A stretch of 64,000 bases of DNA from Iamia majanohamensis. Lineage in GTDB: Bacteria > Actinomycetota > Acidimicrobiia > Acidimicrobiales > Iamiaceae. The notes below the pieces were generated by a model. It did not search any database. It was not told the origin of the DNA and was given only the letters and a program-made list of their open reading frames with translations. The position numbers were made by a program, and so were the translations under genes. The stretch spans positions 2,232,001-2,296,000 of the forward strand of contig NZ_CP116942.1 of the NCBI RefSeq assembly GCF_028532485.1, read 5' to 3'. Positions within the stretch are counted from its first letter, which is position 1. The number at the start of each line of letters is the position of its first letter. This document shows, one piece after another, positions 7,258 to 15,596 of the stretch.

Positions 7258-9108
7258 GTGACGCCCGCCCCCACCCTCCGCAACGTGGCCCTCGTGGCCC
7301 ACGTCGACCACGGCAAGACCACCCTGGTCGACGCCCTGCTCCGCACCACCGGTGTGTTCCGCGCCCACCAGGACCTCGTCGACCGGGTCATGGACTCCAA
7401 CGACCAGGAGCGGGAGCGGGGCATCACCATCCTGGCCAAGGCCGCCGCCGTGCGCTGGGGCGACGTCAAGATCAACCTGGTCGACACGCCCGGCCACGCC
7501 GACTTCGGCGGCGAGGTGGAGCGGGCCCTGGCCCTGGTCGACGGCATCGTCCTGCTGGTCGACGCGGCCGAGGGCCCCCTGCCCCAGACCCGCTACGTGC
7601 TGTCCAAGGCCCTGGCCCTGCGGCTGCCCACCGTCCTCGTCATCAACAAGGTCGACCGCCAGGACGCCCGGGCCGAGGAGGTCCTCTCCGAGGTCGAGGA
7701 GCTGTTCCTCGACCTGGCCACCGACGCCGACGACATCGACTTCCCGATCATCTCCGCGGTGGCCCGCGAGGGGCGGGCGATGGAGGGCATCGGCATGCCC
7801 GACCCCGACGCCGACCTGACGCCGCTGCTGCAGGCCGTGGTCGACACCGTCCCCGCACCGGTCGGCGACCCCGACGCCCCGCTCCAGGCCATCGTCACCA
7901 ACCTCGACGCCTCCGACTACCTGGGCCGCCTGGCGGTGGGCCGGGTGGTGCAGGGCACCCTCGCCCGCGACACCCCCGTCGCCCTCCTCGACGAGGAGGT
8001 CGTCGAGGGCGCCCCCGCGGTGAGCCGCAAGCCCTCGGCCCTGCTCGGCTTCGAGGGCATCGGCCGGGTCGACGTCGACGCCGCCGCGGCCGGCGACCTG
8101 TTCGTGCTGGCCGGGTTCCCCGAGGTCGAGATCGGCGACACCTTCGCCGACCCCTCCTCGCCGGTGGCCCTGCCCCGCCTGAGCGTCGACGAGCCCGTGC
8201 TCCGGATGACCTTCGGCGTCAACACCTCGCCGCTGTCGGGGCGGGTCGGCCGCTTCGTGACCTCCCGGCAGCTGCGCGAGCGCCTCGACCGCGAGGTGCT
8301 CGGCAACGTGTCCATCCGGGTGAGCGACACCGACTCGCCCGACGTGATCGAGGTCGCGGGGCGGGGCGAGCTCCAGCTCGCCGTGCTCATCGAGTCCATG
8401 CGCCGGGAGGGCTACGAGCTCCAGGTGAGCCGGCCCGAGGTCATCGTCAAGGAGATCAACGGCCGCCGCCACGAACCCCTCGAGCGGGGCGTGGTCGACG
8501 TCCCCAGCGACCACGTGGGCACCATCACCCAGGCCCTCGCCCCCCGGAAGGGCCAGGTCACCGACCTGGCCGCCGGCGACGCCGGGCGCACGATCGTCAC
8601 CTTCGAGGCCCCGGCCCGGGGCCTGGTGGGCTTCCGGGGCCAGCTGCTCACCGCCACCCGGGGCACCGCCCTGCTCCACACCCACCACGCCGGGTGGGTC
8701 GACTGGGTCGGCGAGCTCCCCCGGCGCCAGGGCGGCGCCATGCTGGCCGACCGCCAGGGTGCGACGACCTCCCACGCCCTCGACAACCTCCAGCTCCGGG
8801 GCGAGCTGTTCGTCGGCCCGGGGGTCGACGTCTACGAGGGCATGGTGATCGGTGAGGGGTCGCGGGGCGGCGACATGGTGGTCAACGCCGTCCGCGAGAA
8901 GCAGCAGACCAACATCCGCACCCACAGCCACGACGACGCGGCCAAGCTGGCCCCGCCCCGGGTCCACACCCTCGAGACGGCCATCGAGTGGATCGCCGAC
9001 GACGAGCTGGTCGAGGTCACCCCCGACGCCATCCGGATCCGCAAGCGCCTGCTGGCCGAGCCCGACCGCCGACGGGCGGGCAAGCGGTCGGCCGCGGCGA
9101 GCGCCTAG
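7258..9108 (+). CDS. typA: Translational GTPase TypA/BipA
   Basis: A 616-residue ribosome-associated GTPase of the elongation-factor family, linked to stress and low-temperature growth and 50S assembly. The G1 motif AHVDHGKT is at residues 14-21. The switch region RGITI, the G3 [14 protein letters not shown] and the G4 NKVDRQDA follow, and then the EF-G-like domains and the TypA-specific C-terminal half with [17 protein letters not shown] and NVREKQQTN-type sequence. GTG start; upstream in-frame codons lie in low-complexity sequence. Length is normal. Confidence 0.95.
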   Translation: MTPAPTLRNVALVAHVDHGKTTLVDALLRTTGVFRAHQDLVDRVMDSNDQERERGITILAKAAAVRWGDVKINLVDTPGHADFGGEVERALALVDGIVLLVDAAEGPLPQTRYVLSKALALRLPTVLVINKVDRQDARAEEVLSEVEELFLDLATDADDIDFPIISAVAREGRAMEGIGMPDPDADLTPLLQAVVDTVPAPVGDPDAPLQAIVTNLDASDYLGRLAVGRVVQGTLARDTPVALLDEEVVEGAPAVSRKPSALLGFEGIGRVDVDAAAAGDLFVLAGFPEVEIGDTFADPSSPVALPRLSVDEPVLRMTFGVNTSPLSGRVGRFVTSRQLRERLDREVLGNVSIRVSDTDSPDVIEVAGRGELQLAVLIESMRREGYELQVSRPEVIVKEINGRRHEPLERGVVDVPSDHVGTITQALAPRKGQVTDLAAGDAGRTIVTFEAPARGLVGFRGQLLTATRGTALLHTHHAGWVDWVGELPRRQGGAMLADRQGATTSHALDNLQLRGELFVGPGVDVYEGMVIGEGSRGGDMVVNAVREKQQTNIRTHSHDDAAKLAPPRVHTLETAIEWIADDELVEVTPDAIRIRKRLLAEPDRRRAGKRSAAASA

Positions 9109-9216
9109 GCCACCGGGGGGAGGGGTGCGACCGGGGGCGGACGTGACCGCAGAGGGCCAGGATCACCCCCGGGGGCGCCCCCGGGGCCCGGTCCCGCCGC
9201 GCGAGGCTGGGCGACC

Positions 9217-11202
9217 GTGAGGGCACCGGGCGGGAGCAGGAGGAAGGCCGCGGTCATCGCGGCCGGCGTGGCGGCGGTCGTCGCGCTCGGGGTCGCTGCG
9301 TTCCTGGTGCTCGACGACGAGGGCGACGGCGGAGGCTCCACCACCACGTTGCCGCCGCAGGTGGCCGAGGCCACCCGGGCGGCCGAGGCGTTCGCCCGGG
9401 CCGTCACCGACGGCCGTCCGGGCCAGGGCGGCACCGTCCAGCCCGCCGACCAGGTCGACCAGGAGTTCCTGCTCGCCCTCGAGGGGCTGGGGCAGGCCAC
9501 GCTGGAGACGACGGCGGGGGAGGTCACCGTCGACGGCGACCGGGGCGAGGCGGCCATGGAGACGACCTGGACCGTGGGCGGCTCGGCGTGGACCACGCCG
9601 GGGCGCCTCGGGCTGGTCCGCGTCGACGCCGGCGGTGACGGCACCTGGCGGGCCGAGTGGAGCCTGGCGGCCCTCGACGAGCGCCTGCGCCCGGGCGACA
9701 CCCTCGCGGCCGACAGCACCGCTCCCACCCGGGGCATGATCCTCTCCGCCGACGGGCGCCGCCTGGCGGGCGACGCGTCGGTGGTGGTCGTGGGGGTGCA
9801 GCCCCAGCGGGCCACCGACGTGGCCGCCCTCACGACCCGGCTGCAGGAGCTCCTCGGCATCGACGGGGCCGAGCTGGCGTCCCGCATCGCCGCCGCCGCG
9901 CCCGACGCCTTCGTCGAGGTCACCACCCTCCGGGAGGAGGAGTACGCACCCCTCCGGGACCAACTCCAGCCCCTGCCGGGCACCGTCTTCCGCCGCGAGG
10001 ACCAGAGCCTGGCCGTCGAGCCCGGGTTCGCGGGGCCGGTGCTGGGGCGGGTGGCCCCGGCCACCGAGGAGCAGGTGGCGGAGTCCGACGGACGCCTCCA
10101 GCCCGGCCAGCTCACCGGCTCCGGCGGCATCCAGGAGGCGTTCGACGAGCGCCTCAGCGGCACGTCCGGCCTCGAGGTCTCGGTCACCCACGCCGAGGCC
10201 GGGGGCGAGGCGCCCGAGGGCTCGACCACCACCGCCCCGCCCGACGCGGGCACGACCGAGGTGCTCGAGGAGGTGCCGCCGGTCGACGGCGAGACGGTCA
10301 CCACCACGCTCGACATCGACGTCCAGCAGGCGGCCGAGGCCGCCCTCGCCGGCCAGAGCACCATCTCCACCCTGGTCGCCATCCGGCCCAGCACCGGCGA
10401 GGTGCTGGCCGACGCCAACGTCAACGACGGCGGCTTCGACTACGGCTCGCGCGCCCAGGTCCCGCCGGGGTCGACGTTCAAGGTGGTCAGCACCCTGGCC
10501 CACCTGCGCAAGGGCCTCACCCCGGAGCAGGTCGTGCCCTGCCCGCAGACGATCGACGTGGGCGGCCGGGAGTTCGGGAACGCCGGCGACTTCGCCCTGG
10601 GCGACGTCCCCTTCTCCCTCGACTTCGCCCGGTCGTGCAACACCGCGTTCGCCGGGCTGGCCGACGACCTGGCCCCCGACGACCTCACCGACGCGGCGGC
10701 GGGCTTTGGCATCGGCGTGGAGTGGACGACCGGCATCCCCACCAACACGGGGTCGGTGCCCCCGACCGAGGGCCTGGTCGACGCCGCAGCCGCCTCCATC
10801 GGCCAGGGGCGGATCGTGGTGGCCCCCGTCGACATGGCCGGGGTGGCGGCCACCGTCGCCACCGGGCGGTGGCGGGCCCCGGTGATCGTGAGCGACCCGC
10901 CGGTGGCGATCCCCGAGGAGCGGCCCCTCGCCGAGGGGGAGGCCGAGACCCTGCGGGCGCTCATGCGGGGGGTCGTCACCGAGGGCAGCGGCGAGGCCCT
11001 CCTGGGCGTGCCCGGCGAGCCGGTGATGGCCAAGACGGGCACGGCCGAGTACGGCAGCGGCGACCCGCCCCCGACCCACGCCTGGATCATCGGGTTCCAG
11101 GGCGACCTGGCCTTCGCCGTGTTCGTCGAGGACGGCCTGAGCGGCGGGGCCGTGGCCGGTCCGGTGGCGGCGAGCTTCCTCACCGCGCTGGCCGGGGGCT
11201 GA
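9217..11202 (+). CDS. Class B penicillin-binding protein with NTF2-like N-domain
   Basis: A 661-residue inner-membrane protein. A basic N-terminus and one transmembrane helix (about residues 10-31) anchor it, followed by a Thr/Pro-rich linker, an NTF2-like (MecA-N-type) domain, a dimerisation region and the transpeptidase domain. The catalytic triad of motifs is complete: S419-T-F-K422, S473-C-N475 and K606-T-G. It should cross-link peptidoglycan outside the membrane. The GTG start has a weak GAGGCT box 8 bases upstream. It resembles low-affinity class B PBPs; whether it is essential or accessory cannot be told. Confidence 0.88.
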   Translation: MRAPGGSRRKAAVIAAGVAAVVALGVAAFLVLDDEGDGGGSTTTLPPQVAEATRAAEAFARAVTDGRPGQGGTVQPADQVDQEFLLALEGLGQATLETTAGEVTVDGDRGEAAMETTWTVGGSAWTTPGRLGLVRVDAGGDGTWRAEWSLAALDERLRPGDTLAADSTAPTRGMILSADGRRLAGDASVVVVGVQPQRATDVAALTTRLQELLGIDGAELASRIAAAAPDAFVEVTTLREEEYAPLRDQLQPLPGTVFRREDQSLAVEPGFAGPVLGRVAPATEEQVAESDGRLQPGQLTGSGGIQEAFDERLSGTSGLEVSVTHAEAGGEAPEGSTTTAPPDAGTTEVLEEVPPVDGETVTTTLDIDVQQAAEAALAGQSTISTLVAIRPSTGEVLADANVNDGGFDYGSRAQVPPGSTFKVVSTLAHLRKGLTPEQVVPCPQTIDVGGREFGNAGDFALGDVPFSLDFARSCNTAFAGLADDLAPDDLTDAAAGFGIGVEWTTGIPTNTGSVPPTEGLVDAAAASIGQGRIVVAPVDMAGVAATVATGRWRAPVIVSDPPVAIPEERPLAEGEAETLRALMRGVVTEGSGEALLGVPGEPVMAKTGTAEYGSGDPPPTHAWIIGFQGDLAFAVFVEDGLSGGAVAGPVAASFLTALAGG

Positions 11203-11226
11203 GCCCGGCCCGGGGGCCGACGGTCC

Positions 11227-11487
11227 TCAGGCGGGCGGGGCGTCCTCGCCGATGGTGCCCAGGGCGGTGGTGAGGGCCGTCCGCAGCCGACGGGCCGTGG
11301 CCGGGGCCAGGTGGGCGCTGATGCGCTCGGTGGTGCCCGGCACCTCGAGGACCAGCTGCACCCGCAGGTCGTCGATGCCCTCGACGTCGTCGACGAGGTT
11401 CACGATCCACCAGGCGGGCGGGGTGTCCTCCTGGTCGTCGGGATCGGCGGGGTGGTCGTCCCAGCCGGCATCGACGGACTGCTTCAC
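11227..11487 (-). CDS. Small uncharacterised protein, second gene of a pair
   Basis: An 86-residue protein of acidic, mixed alpha/beta character, with PPAWWIVNLVDDVEGIDDLRVQLVLEV-like sequence split by short acidic linkers and a C-terminal helix rich in Thr/Arg. No family recognised. Its GTG start overlaps the TGA of the upstream cysteine-rich gene (GTGA), so the two are translationally coupled. The coupling is the main clue: it probably acts with that protein. Confidence 0.6.
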   Translation of the reverse strand: MKQSVDAGWDDHPADPDDQEDTPPAWWIVNLVDDVEGIDDLRVQLVLEVPGTTERISAHLAPATARRLRTALTTALGTIGEDAPPA

Positions 11488-12230
11488 GAGGCCACCCGGC
11501 GCCGGATGACGGGGTGGGGGAGCCAGGTCTCGGTGCCCCGGGCCTCGACGTGGGCCACGAAGGCCTTGTAGGCCCGCTTCGAGGTCATGGCGACGAGCTC
11601 GTCGCGCATCTCCAGGTACACCGGCTGGTGGCCGTCGAAGGCCCCGTCGTCGGAGGTGCACCACCAGTGGAACTCCTCGCCCCCCTCGCCCCAGTCCCGG
11701 CGCTTCCACTCGCGGATGGTCGAGGTGACGTGGCCGTAGGGGTCGGTGTCGTCGACCCGGCGCAGCGGCACCTGCCAGCAGACCTCGGGCTTCCAGTCCA
11801 TGAAGCGCTCCCCGGCCTCCACCGCCGCGGTGTGGAGGGCGCAGCCGGGGCCGGCGCCGAAGCCGGGCCGGTTGAGGAAGATGCAGGCGTCGTCGACCAG
11901 GCGGGAGACGATCTCGCCCGCCTTGGTGACCTTGGTGGGGCCGCCGCGCCGCTCGGCCACCTTCTTGAACTGCCACTGCTCGTCGGTGAGGCGCTCGGCC
12001 ACGGCCTCCACGTGGGCCCGGTCGTCCTCGTCGACGAAGTGGGCGCCGTAGGAGCAGCAGCCCTGCACCATCTCCGGGGCGGGCGCGTCGAGCACGCCCG
12101 GGCAGCCCCGGCCGAAGATGCAGGTCCAGGGGCTGGTGAGGAAGGTGACGTCCCAGACCCAGGTGCGGGCCTCCCGGTCGTCCTCGAAGGAGACGTACTC
12201 GTGCAGGTCGTCGGGTGCGCGGCGGGCCAC
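11484..12230 (-). CDS. Cysteine-rich protein, putative YkgJ-like metal-cluster family
   Basis: A 248-residue cytoplasmic protein with ordered cysteines: CIFGRGC near residue 40, QGCCSYGAH near 58, ACIFLNRPGFGAGPGC near 115-130, and single cysteines in the WKPEVCWQVP and HWWCTSDD segments. The spacing resembles CxxxCxxCC proteins (YkgJ/DUF3109 type) thought to bind zinc or an iron-sulfur cluster, but this is an inference. GTG at 12230 is fixed by a TAGGGT box 6 bases upstream. It is coupled to the downstream 86-residue gene by a GTGA overlap. Role unknown. Confidence 0.65.
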   Translation of the reverse strand: MARRAPDDLHEYVSFEDDREARTWVWDVTFLTSPWTCIFGRGCPGVLDAPAPEMVQGCCSYGAHFVDEDDRAHVEAVAERLTDEQWQFKKVAERRGGPTKVTKAGEIVSRLVDDACIFLNRPGFGAGPGCALHTAAVEAGERFMDWKPEVCWQVPLRRVDDTDPYGHVTSTIREWKRRDWGEGGEEFHWWCTSDDGAFDGHQPVYLEMRDELVAMTSKRAYKAFVAHVEARGTETWLPHPVIRRRVAS

Positions 12231-12236
12231 GGCGCG

Positions 12237-12242
12237 ACCCTA
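12237..12242 (-). promoter_or_regulatory. -10 element of cysteine-rich gene
   Basis: TAGGGT on the minus strand, 6 bases from GTG 12230. Confidence 0.55.
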
Positions 12243-12298
12243 CCGGCGCGCCCCGTGCCCCCCGCACGCCCCCCGTCGCGGGACGGAGGGAGGTGCGG

Positions 12299-13057
12299 TC
12301 AGGACGGGGCCGGCGGGAGGTCGAGGCGCTCGGCCACCTCGGCCCACAGCTCCCGCAGGGCGATGGCGGCCAGGCTCCGGGGGGCGTCGACGACGGTGGG
12401 CACCTGCTCGAGCGGCATGCGCTCCACCGCCGAGGACACCGGCACCACCGCGCCCATGAAGCGCTCCCGGGTGCGGACCTCGTCGACCAGGCGCCGGTGG
12501 AGCGGCTTGCGCCGGTCGACCAGCGACAGGAACGGCGCCAGCAGCTCGGGGGGTGCCCCCAGGTCGCCCAGGACGTCGCGGAAGCGGTCCAGGGCCCGCA
12601 GGTCGAGGGGGGCGGGGACGACGGGCACGAGCAGCAGGTCGACGGAGCGGACCAGGACCTCGGTGACGGGCCCGACGCCCGGCGGGCAGTCGATGAGGAC
12701 CACGTCGTAGTCCTTGGCCACCGCGGTCAGCACCCGCCGGAGGGAGCGCTTGGGCTTGCGGCTCCCGCCCACGATGACGTCGGCCTCCCGGAGGGTGACG
12801 TCGCCGGGCAGCACGTCGAGGCGGGGCGTGCCCGAGGGGCGGATGGAGCGGCCCAGGTCGCGGTCGGAGCCGAGCAGGCGCTGGGCGCCGCCCCGCAGCT
12901 TGGGCTTGACCCCGAGGCAGGCGGTGGCCCCGGCCTGGGGGTCGATGTCCCAGACGAGGGTGCGGTGGCCGGCGGCGGCCGAGAGGGCGGCCAGGTTCAC
13001 CGCGGTGCTGGTCTTGCCCACCCCTCCCTTGAGCGCGGTGAGGGCGACGGCGTGCAT
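12299..13057 (-). CDS. ParA/MinD-family ATPase, orphan
   Basis: A 252-residue deviant-Walker ATPase. KGGVGKTS at residues 10-17 carries the signature lysine, WDIDPQAGAT follows, and VVLIDCPPGVGP forms the Walker B region. Chromosomal ParA proteins normally sit next to parB; none is present here, so this is more like an orphan positioning ATPase. Start ATG at 13057 has a CACACT box 7 bases upstream. The next gene on the strand begins 68 bases downstream of its stop and has its own promoter. Confidence 0.82.
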   Translation of the reverse strand: MHAVALTALKGGVGKTSTAVNLAALSAAAGHRTLVWDIDPQAGATACLGVKPKLRGGAQRLLGSDRDLGRSIRPSGTPRLDVLPGDVTLREADVIVGGSRKPKRSLRRVLTAVAKDYDVVLIDCPPGVGPVTEVLVRSVDLLLVPVVPAPLDLRALDRFRDVLGDLGAPPELLAPFLSLVDRRKPLHRRLVDEVRTRERFMGAVVPVSSAVERMPLEQVPTVVDAPRSLAAIALRELWAEVAERLDLPPAPS

Positions 13058-13064
13058 CCCGACG

Positions 13065-13070
13065 AGTGTG
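13065..13070 (-). promoter_or_regulatory. Weak -10 element of parA-like gene
   Basis: CACACT on the minus strand, 7 bases from ATG 13057. It keeps only the A and final T of the consensus, so it is supported mainly by spacing. Confidence 0.35.
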
Positions 13071-13149
13071 GCGCGCGGCGCGACCTGTCGTGGACATGTC
13101 CCCCGGCGCAGGCGTCACGGGCCCGGCGCGGGCGTGCGATCATCGGGGG

Positions 13150-13359
13150 GTGGCCGGCGAGTTCGACGACATCCGCACCCGCCTGGAGGGCATCGCCGAG
13201 GAGCTGGCCGACCTCGCCATGGTGCGGTTGCGGGAGTCCATCGACGCCGGGGGCCACGAGCTGCCGGTGGACGAGAAGCGCCTCACCCGGGCCCGCCGGG
13301 CGGTGGAGAAGGCGGTGAACCTCCTGGCCGAGCCCGACGACCTCGACCGGGTGCCCTAG
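13150..13359 (+). CDS. Small conserved-looking helical protein
   Basis: A 69-residue, mostly helical, charged protein (FDDIRTRLEGIAEELADLAM... RRAVEKAVNLL). No family recognised. GTG 13150 lies 6 bases after a GATCAT box, which favours this start over the open frame that extends upstream. Its TAG stop and the TAG stop of the convergent LOG gene share the tetranucleotide CTAG at 13356-13359. Confidence 0.55.
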   Translation: MAGEFDDIRTRLEGIAEELADLAMVRLRESIDAGGHELPVDEKRLTRARRAVEKAVNLLAEPDDLDRVP

Positions 13360-14438
13360 CCGCCGGTGGCGTTGACGGCCCGCACCAGGTGGTGGAGGCC
13401 GGCCATCTGGTGCACGTCGTAGGTGCAGGCCAGGCGGGGGAGGTCGAGGTGGTCGTCGTCGTCGCGCTCGGGGGAGAAGGGCGTGGCCCTCTCGATGCCG
13501 CCCTCGGCGCACAGGTGGCCGAACCGGGCGTTGAGGTCCTCCAGGTCCTCGTCGGAGACGGGCTGGAGGGTGCGGATCACGAGGCGGGTGCCGACCCAGC
13601 GGATCGAGTGGTAGCGGCGGTAGAACCCGGTGATGAGGCCGGTGGCCACGGCCACGTCGTCGGTGCGGTCGGCCAGGTCGACGTCCTCGGGGCGCACGTA
13701 GCCGCCGGCGACGAGGTCCTCGGTGACGAAGCGGGCCCAGCCCTCCCAGTACGACCCTCCGGGCTCGTCGAGCATGATCACGGGGGCGGGGACGGCCTTG
13801 CCGGTCTGCTGCAGGGTGAGCAGCTCCATTGTCTCGTCGATGGTCCCGAACCCGCCCGGGAGGGCGACGAACCCGGCCGACTCCTTGATGAGCATGAGCT
13901 TGCGGGTGAAGAAGTACTTCATGGTCACCAGCTTCGGGTCGCCGGTGATGACGTCGTTGGCGTCCTGCTCGAACGGCAGGCGGATGTTGACCCCGATGGA
14001 CATGTCCCGCCCGGCCCCCTCCATGCCGGCCTGCATGATCCCGGGACCCGCCCCGGTGATGACCATCCAGCCGGCGTCGGCCAGCTCGGCCGCGATGCGG
14101 CGGGCCTGGAGGTAGAGGGGGCTGCCGGCCCGGGTGCGGGCCGAGCCGAAGATCGTCACCTTGGGCACGTGGCGGTAGGGCGCGAACACGGCGAAGGCCT
14201 CCCGCATCTCGGCCACCGCGGCCCGCACGATCTTGAGGTCGAGGCGCTCGGTGTCGTCCCGGCCGAGCAGGGCGGCGGTGCGCACGATGGCGCGGATCAA
14301 GTCGGCCTCCTCGGCGTCGCCGACGGCGTCCATCAGCGTGCCGACGGCCTCCTCGACCTCGGGCGCCAGGTCGTCCGACAGCCGGGCGGCCACGGGGTCC
14401 GGTGCGGCGGGGGTGTCGGGGAGGGGGTCGGGGGCCAT
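13356..14438 (-). CDS. LOG-family (TIGR00730-like) Rossmann protein
   Basis: A 360-residue protein whose core is a lysine-decarboxylase-like LOG domain. It has VTIFGSARTRAGSP, the nucleotide-side GWMVITGAGPGIMQAG, and the signature PGGFGTIDE near residue 210. LOG proteins are phosphoribohydrolases acting on nucleoside 5'-monophosphates, and plant/bacterial cytokinin activators belong here. This long form with N- and C-terminal extensions is less well studied, so only a hydrolase role is inferred. ATG start with CAGGCT 7 bases upstream. It ends tail-to-tail with a small plus-strand gene, sharing stop bases. Confidence 0.82.
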   Translation of the reverse strand: MAPDPLPDTPAAPDPVAARLSDDLAPEVEEAVGTLMDAVGDAEEADLIRAIVRTAALLGRDDTERLDLKIVRAAVAEMREAFAVFAPYRHVPKVTIFGSARTRAGSPLYLQARRIAAELADAGWMVITGAGPGIMQAGMEGAGRDMSIGVNIRLPFEQDANDVITGDPKLVTMKYFFTRKLMLIKESAGFVALPGGFGTIDETMELLTLQQTGKAVPAPVIMLDEPGGSYWEGWARFVTEDLVAGGYVRPEDVDLADRTDDVAVATGLITGFYRRYHSIRWVGTRLVIRTLQPVSDEDLEDLNARFGHLCAEGGIERATPFSPERDDDDHLDLPRLACTYDVHQMAGLHHLVRAVNATGG

Positions 14439-14487
14439 CGCCGCCAGCCTGCCACGCGCCCTCCGGCGCTCCCCCGGTGGGAGCGCC

Positions 14488-15555
14488 TCAGAGGTCGATG
14501 CGGGTCACCGTGCCGTCGGCGCCGGTGACGACCCACAGGACGTCGTCGGCGACGGCGACGCCGTCGACCGGCGCCCCGACCTCGACGGTGCCCGTGGTGG
14601 CCCCGGTGGCGGTGTCCACCCGGGTCACGGCGGTCCCGGTGGCGGCCCACAGCTCCCCGGCGCCGACGGCCAGGGCCCGGGGCTCCGGCGCCAGCCGGGC
14701 GGTGCCGCCGACCTGGTCCAGCTCGGGGTCGATGCGGCTGATGGTCTCGGCCCCGGCCTCGGTGACCCACACGCCGTCGCCGGCGAGGGCCACGTCCGAG
14801 GGCCCCACGCCCGTGGGCACGCTGGCCACGACCTCGTCGGTGGCGGGGTCGATGCGGCGCACCTCGTCGCCGACGGTGGCCACCCACACCGCGTCGTCGT
14901 CGGCCGCGACCCCGACGGCCCCGTCGCCGACGTCGATGGTGGCCACCACCTCGTCGGTGGCGGGGTCGAGGCGCGCCACCGTGCCGTCGGTCCCGTCGGC
15001 CACCCAGACGGCGTCGTCGGTGACGGCGACGGGGCCGGGGGACGGGCCCACCGGGATGCGGGCCACGACCTCGTCGGTGGCCGGGTCGATCCGGCTGACC
15101 GACCCCTCCGGCGCGGGGTGCGTGACCCACACGCCCGCGTCGGTCGCGGCGATGCCGTCGGGGGCGGCCCCCACGTCGACGATGGCCATGACCTCGTCGG
15201 TGGCGGGGTCGAGGCGCGCCACCGTGCCGTCGCTCCGGTGGGTGACCCACACGGCGCCCGCGGTGGCGGCCACGCCGGCGGGGTCGCCGCCCACCACGAG
15301 CGACGTGGTCACCTCGGGGACGGGGCGGTCGGCCGCGTCGGGGTCGGCGAGGGGCGTGTCGGCGGCGTCGAGGCCCACCTCGCCGGCGTCGGGCCCGTCA
15401 CCGGTGCGGGCCGACAGCACCGCGGCGACGGCCGCGGCCAGGGCCACCAGCACCACCGCGCCGACCGGGAGCAGCCAACGGGGTCGGCGGCCCCGCCCGA
15501 TCGCCGTCTCGGCGCCGTCCCCGTCGCCGGTCGACGGCCCTCCCTCTCCACCCAC
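14488..15555 (-). CDS. Membrane-anchored seven-blade beta-propeller protein
   Basis: A 355-residue protein. A short cytoplasmic N-terminus with GRGRRPRW precedes one transmembrane helix (about residues 28-48), then an acidic linker and about seven repeats of the form DGTVARLDPATDEVVA with WVT strands about 42 residues apart, as in YncE/Vgb-type propellers. The domain should be outside the cell; the ligand is unknown. The GTG at 15555 is fixed by TAGCCT 7 bases upstream; a longer open frame continues back through fbiC but is a shadow. It starts 41 bases after the fbiC stop. Confidence 0.75.
   Translation of the reverse strand: MGGEGGPSTGDGDGAETAIGRGRRPRWLLPVGAVVLVALAAAVAAVLSARTGDGPDAGEVGLDAADTPLADPDAADRPVPEVTTSLVVGGDPAGVAATAGAVWVTHRSDGTVARLDPATDEVMAIVDVGAAPDGIAATDAGVWVTHPAPEGSVSRIDPATDEVVARIPVGPSPGPVAVTDDAVWVADGTDGTVARLDPATDEVVATIDVGDGAVGVAADDDAVWVATVGDEVRRIDPATDEVVASVPTGVGPSDVALAGDGVWVTEAGAETISRIDPELDQVGGTARLAPEPRALAVGAGELWAATGTAVTRVDTATGATTGTVEVGAPVDGVAVADDVLWVVTGADGTVTRIDL
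14948..15232 (-). repeat. Perfect 42-bp direct repeat inside the propeller gene
   Basis: Positions 14948-14989 and 15191-15232 are identical over 42 bases, 243 bases (81 codons) apart, and encode equivalent strands two blades apart. Weaker copies lie between. Such identity could allow loss or gain of two blades by recombination. Confidence 0.7.
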
Positions 15556-15562
15556 GAGCGGG

Positions 15563-15568
15563 AGGCTA
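15563..15568 (-). promoter_or_regulatory. -10 element of propeller gene
   Basis: TAGCCT on the minus strand, 7 bases from GTG 15555. Confidence 0.5.
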
Positions 15569-15596
15569 CTGCGGCCCCTGCTGCCCGCCGGAGGGG

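Noticed and set aside
6808-8967. 719-residue open frame on the minus strand
   Set aside because: It lies opposite typA. Its Gly/Val/Asp/His-rich composition is the usual antisense shadow in G+C-rich DNA, and typA is certain.
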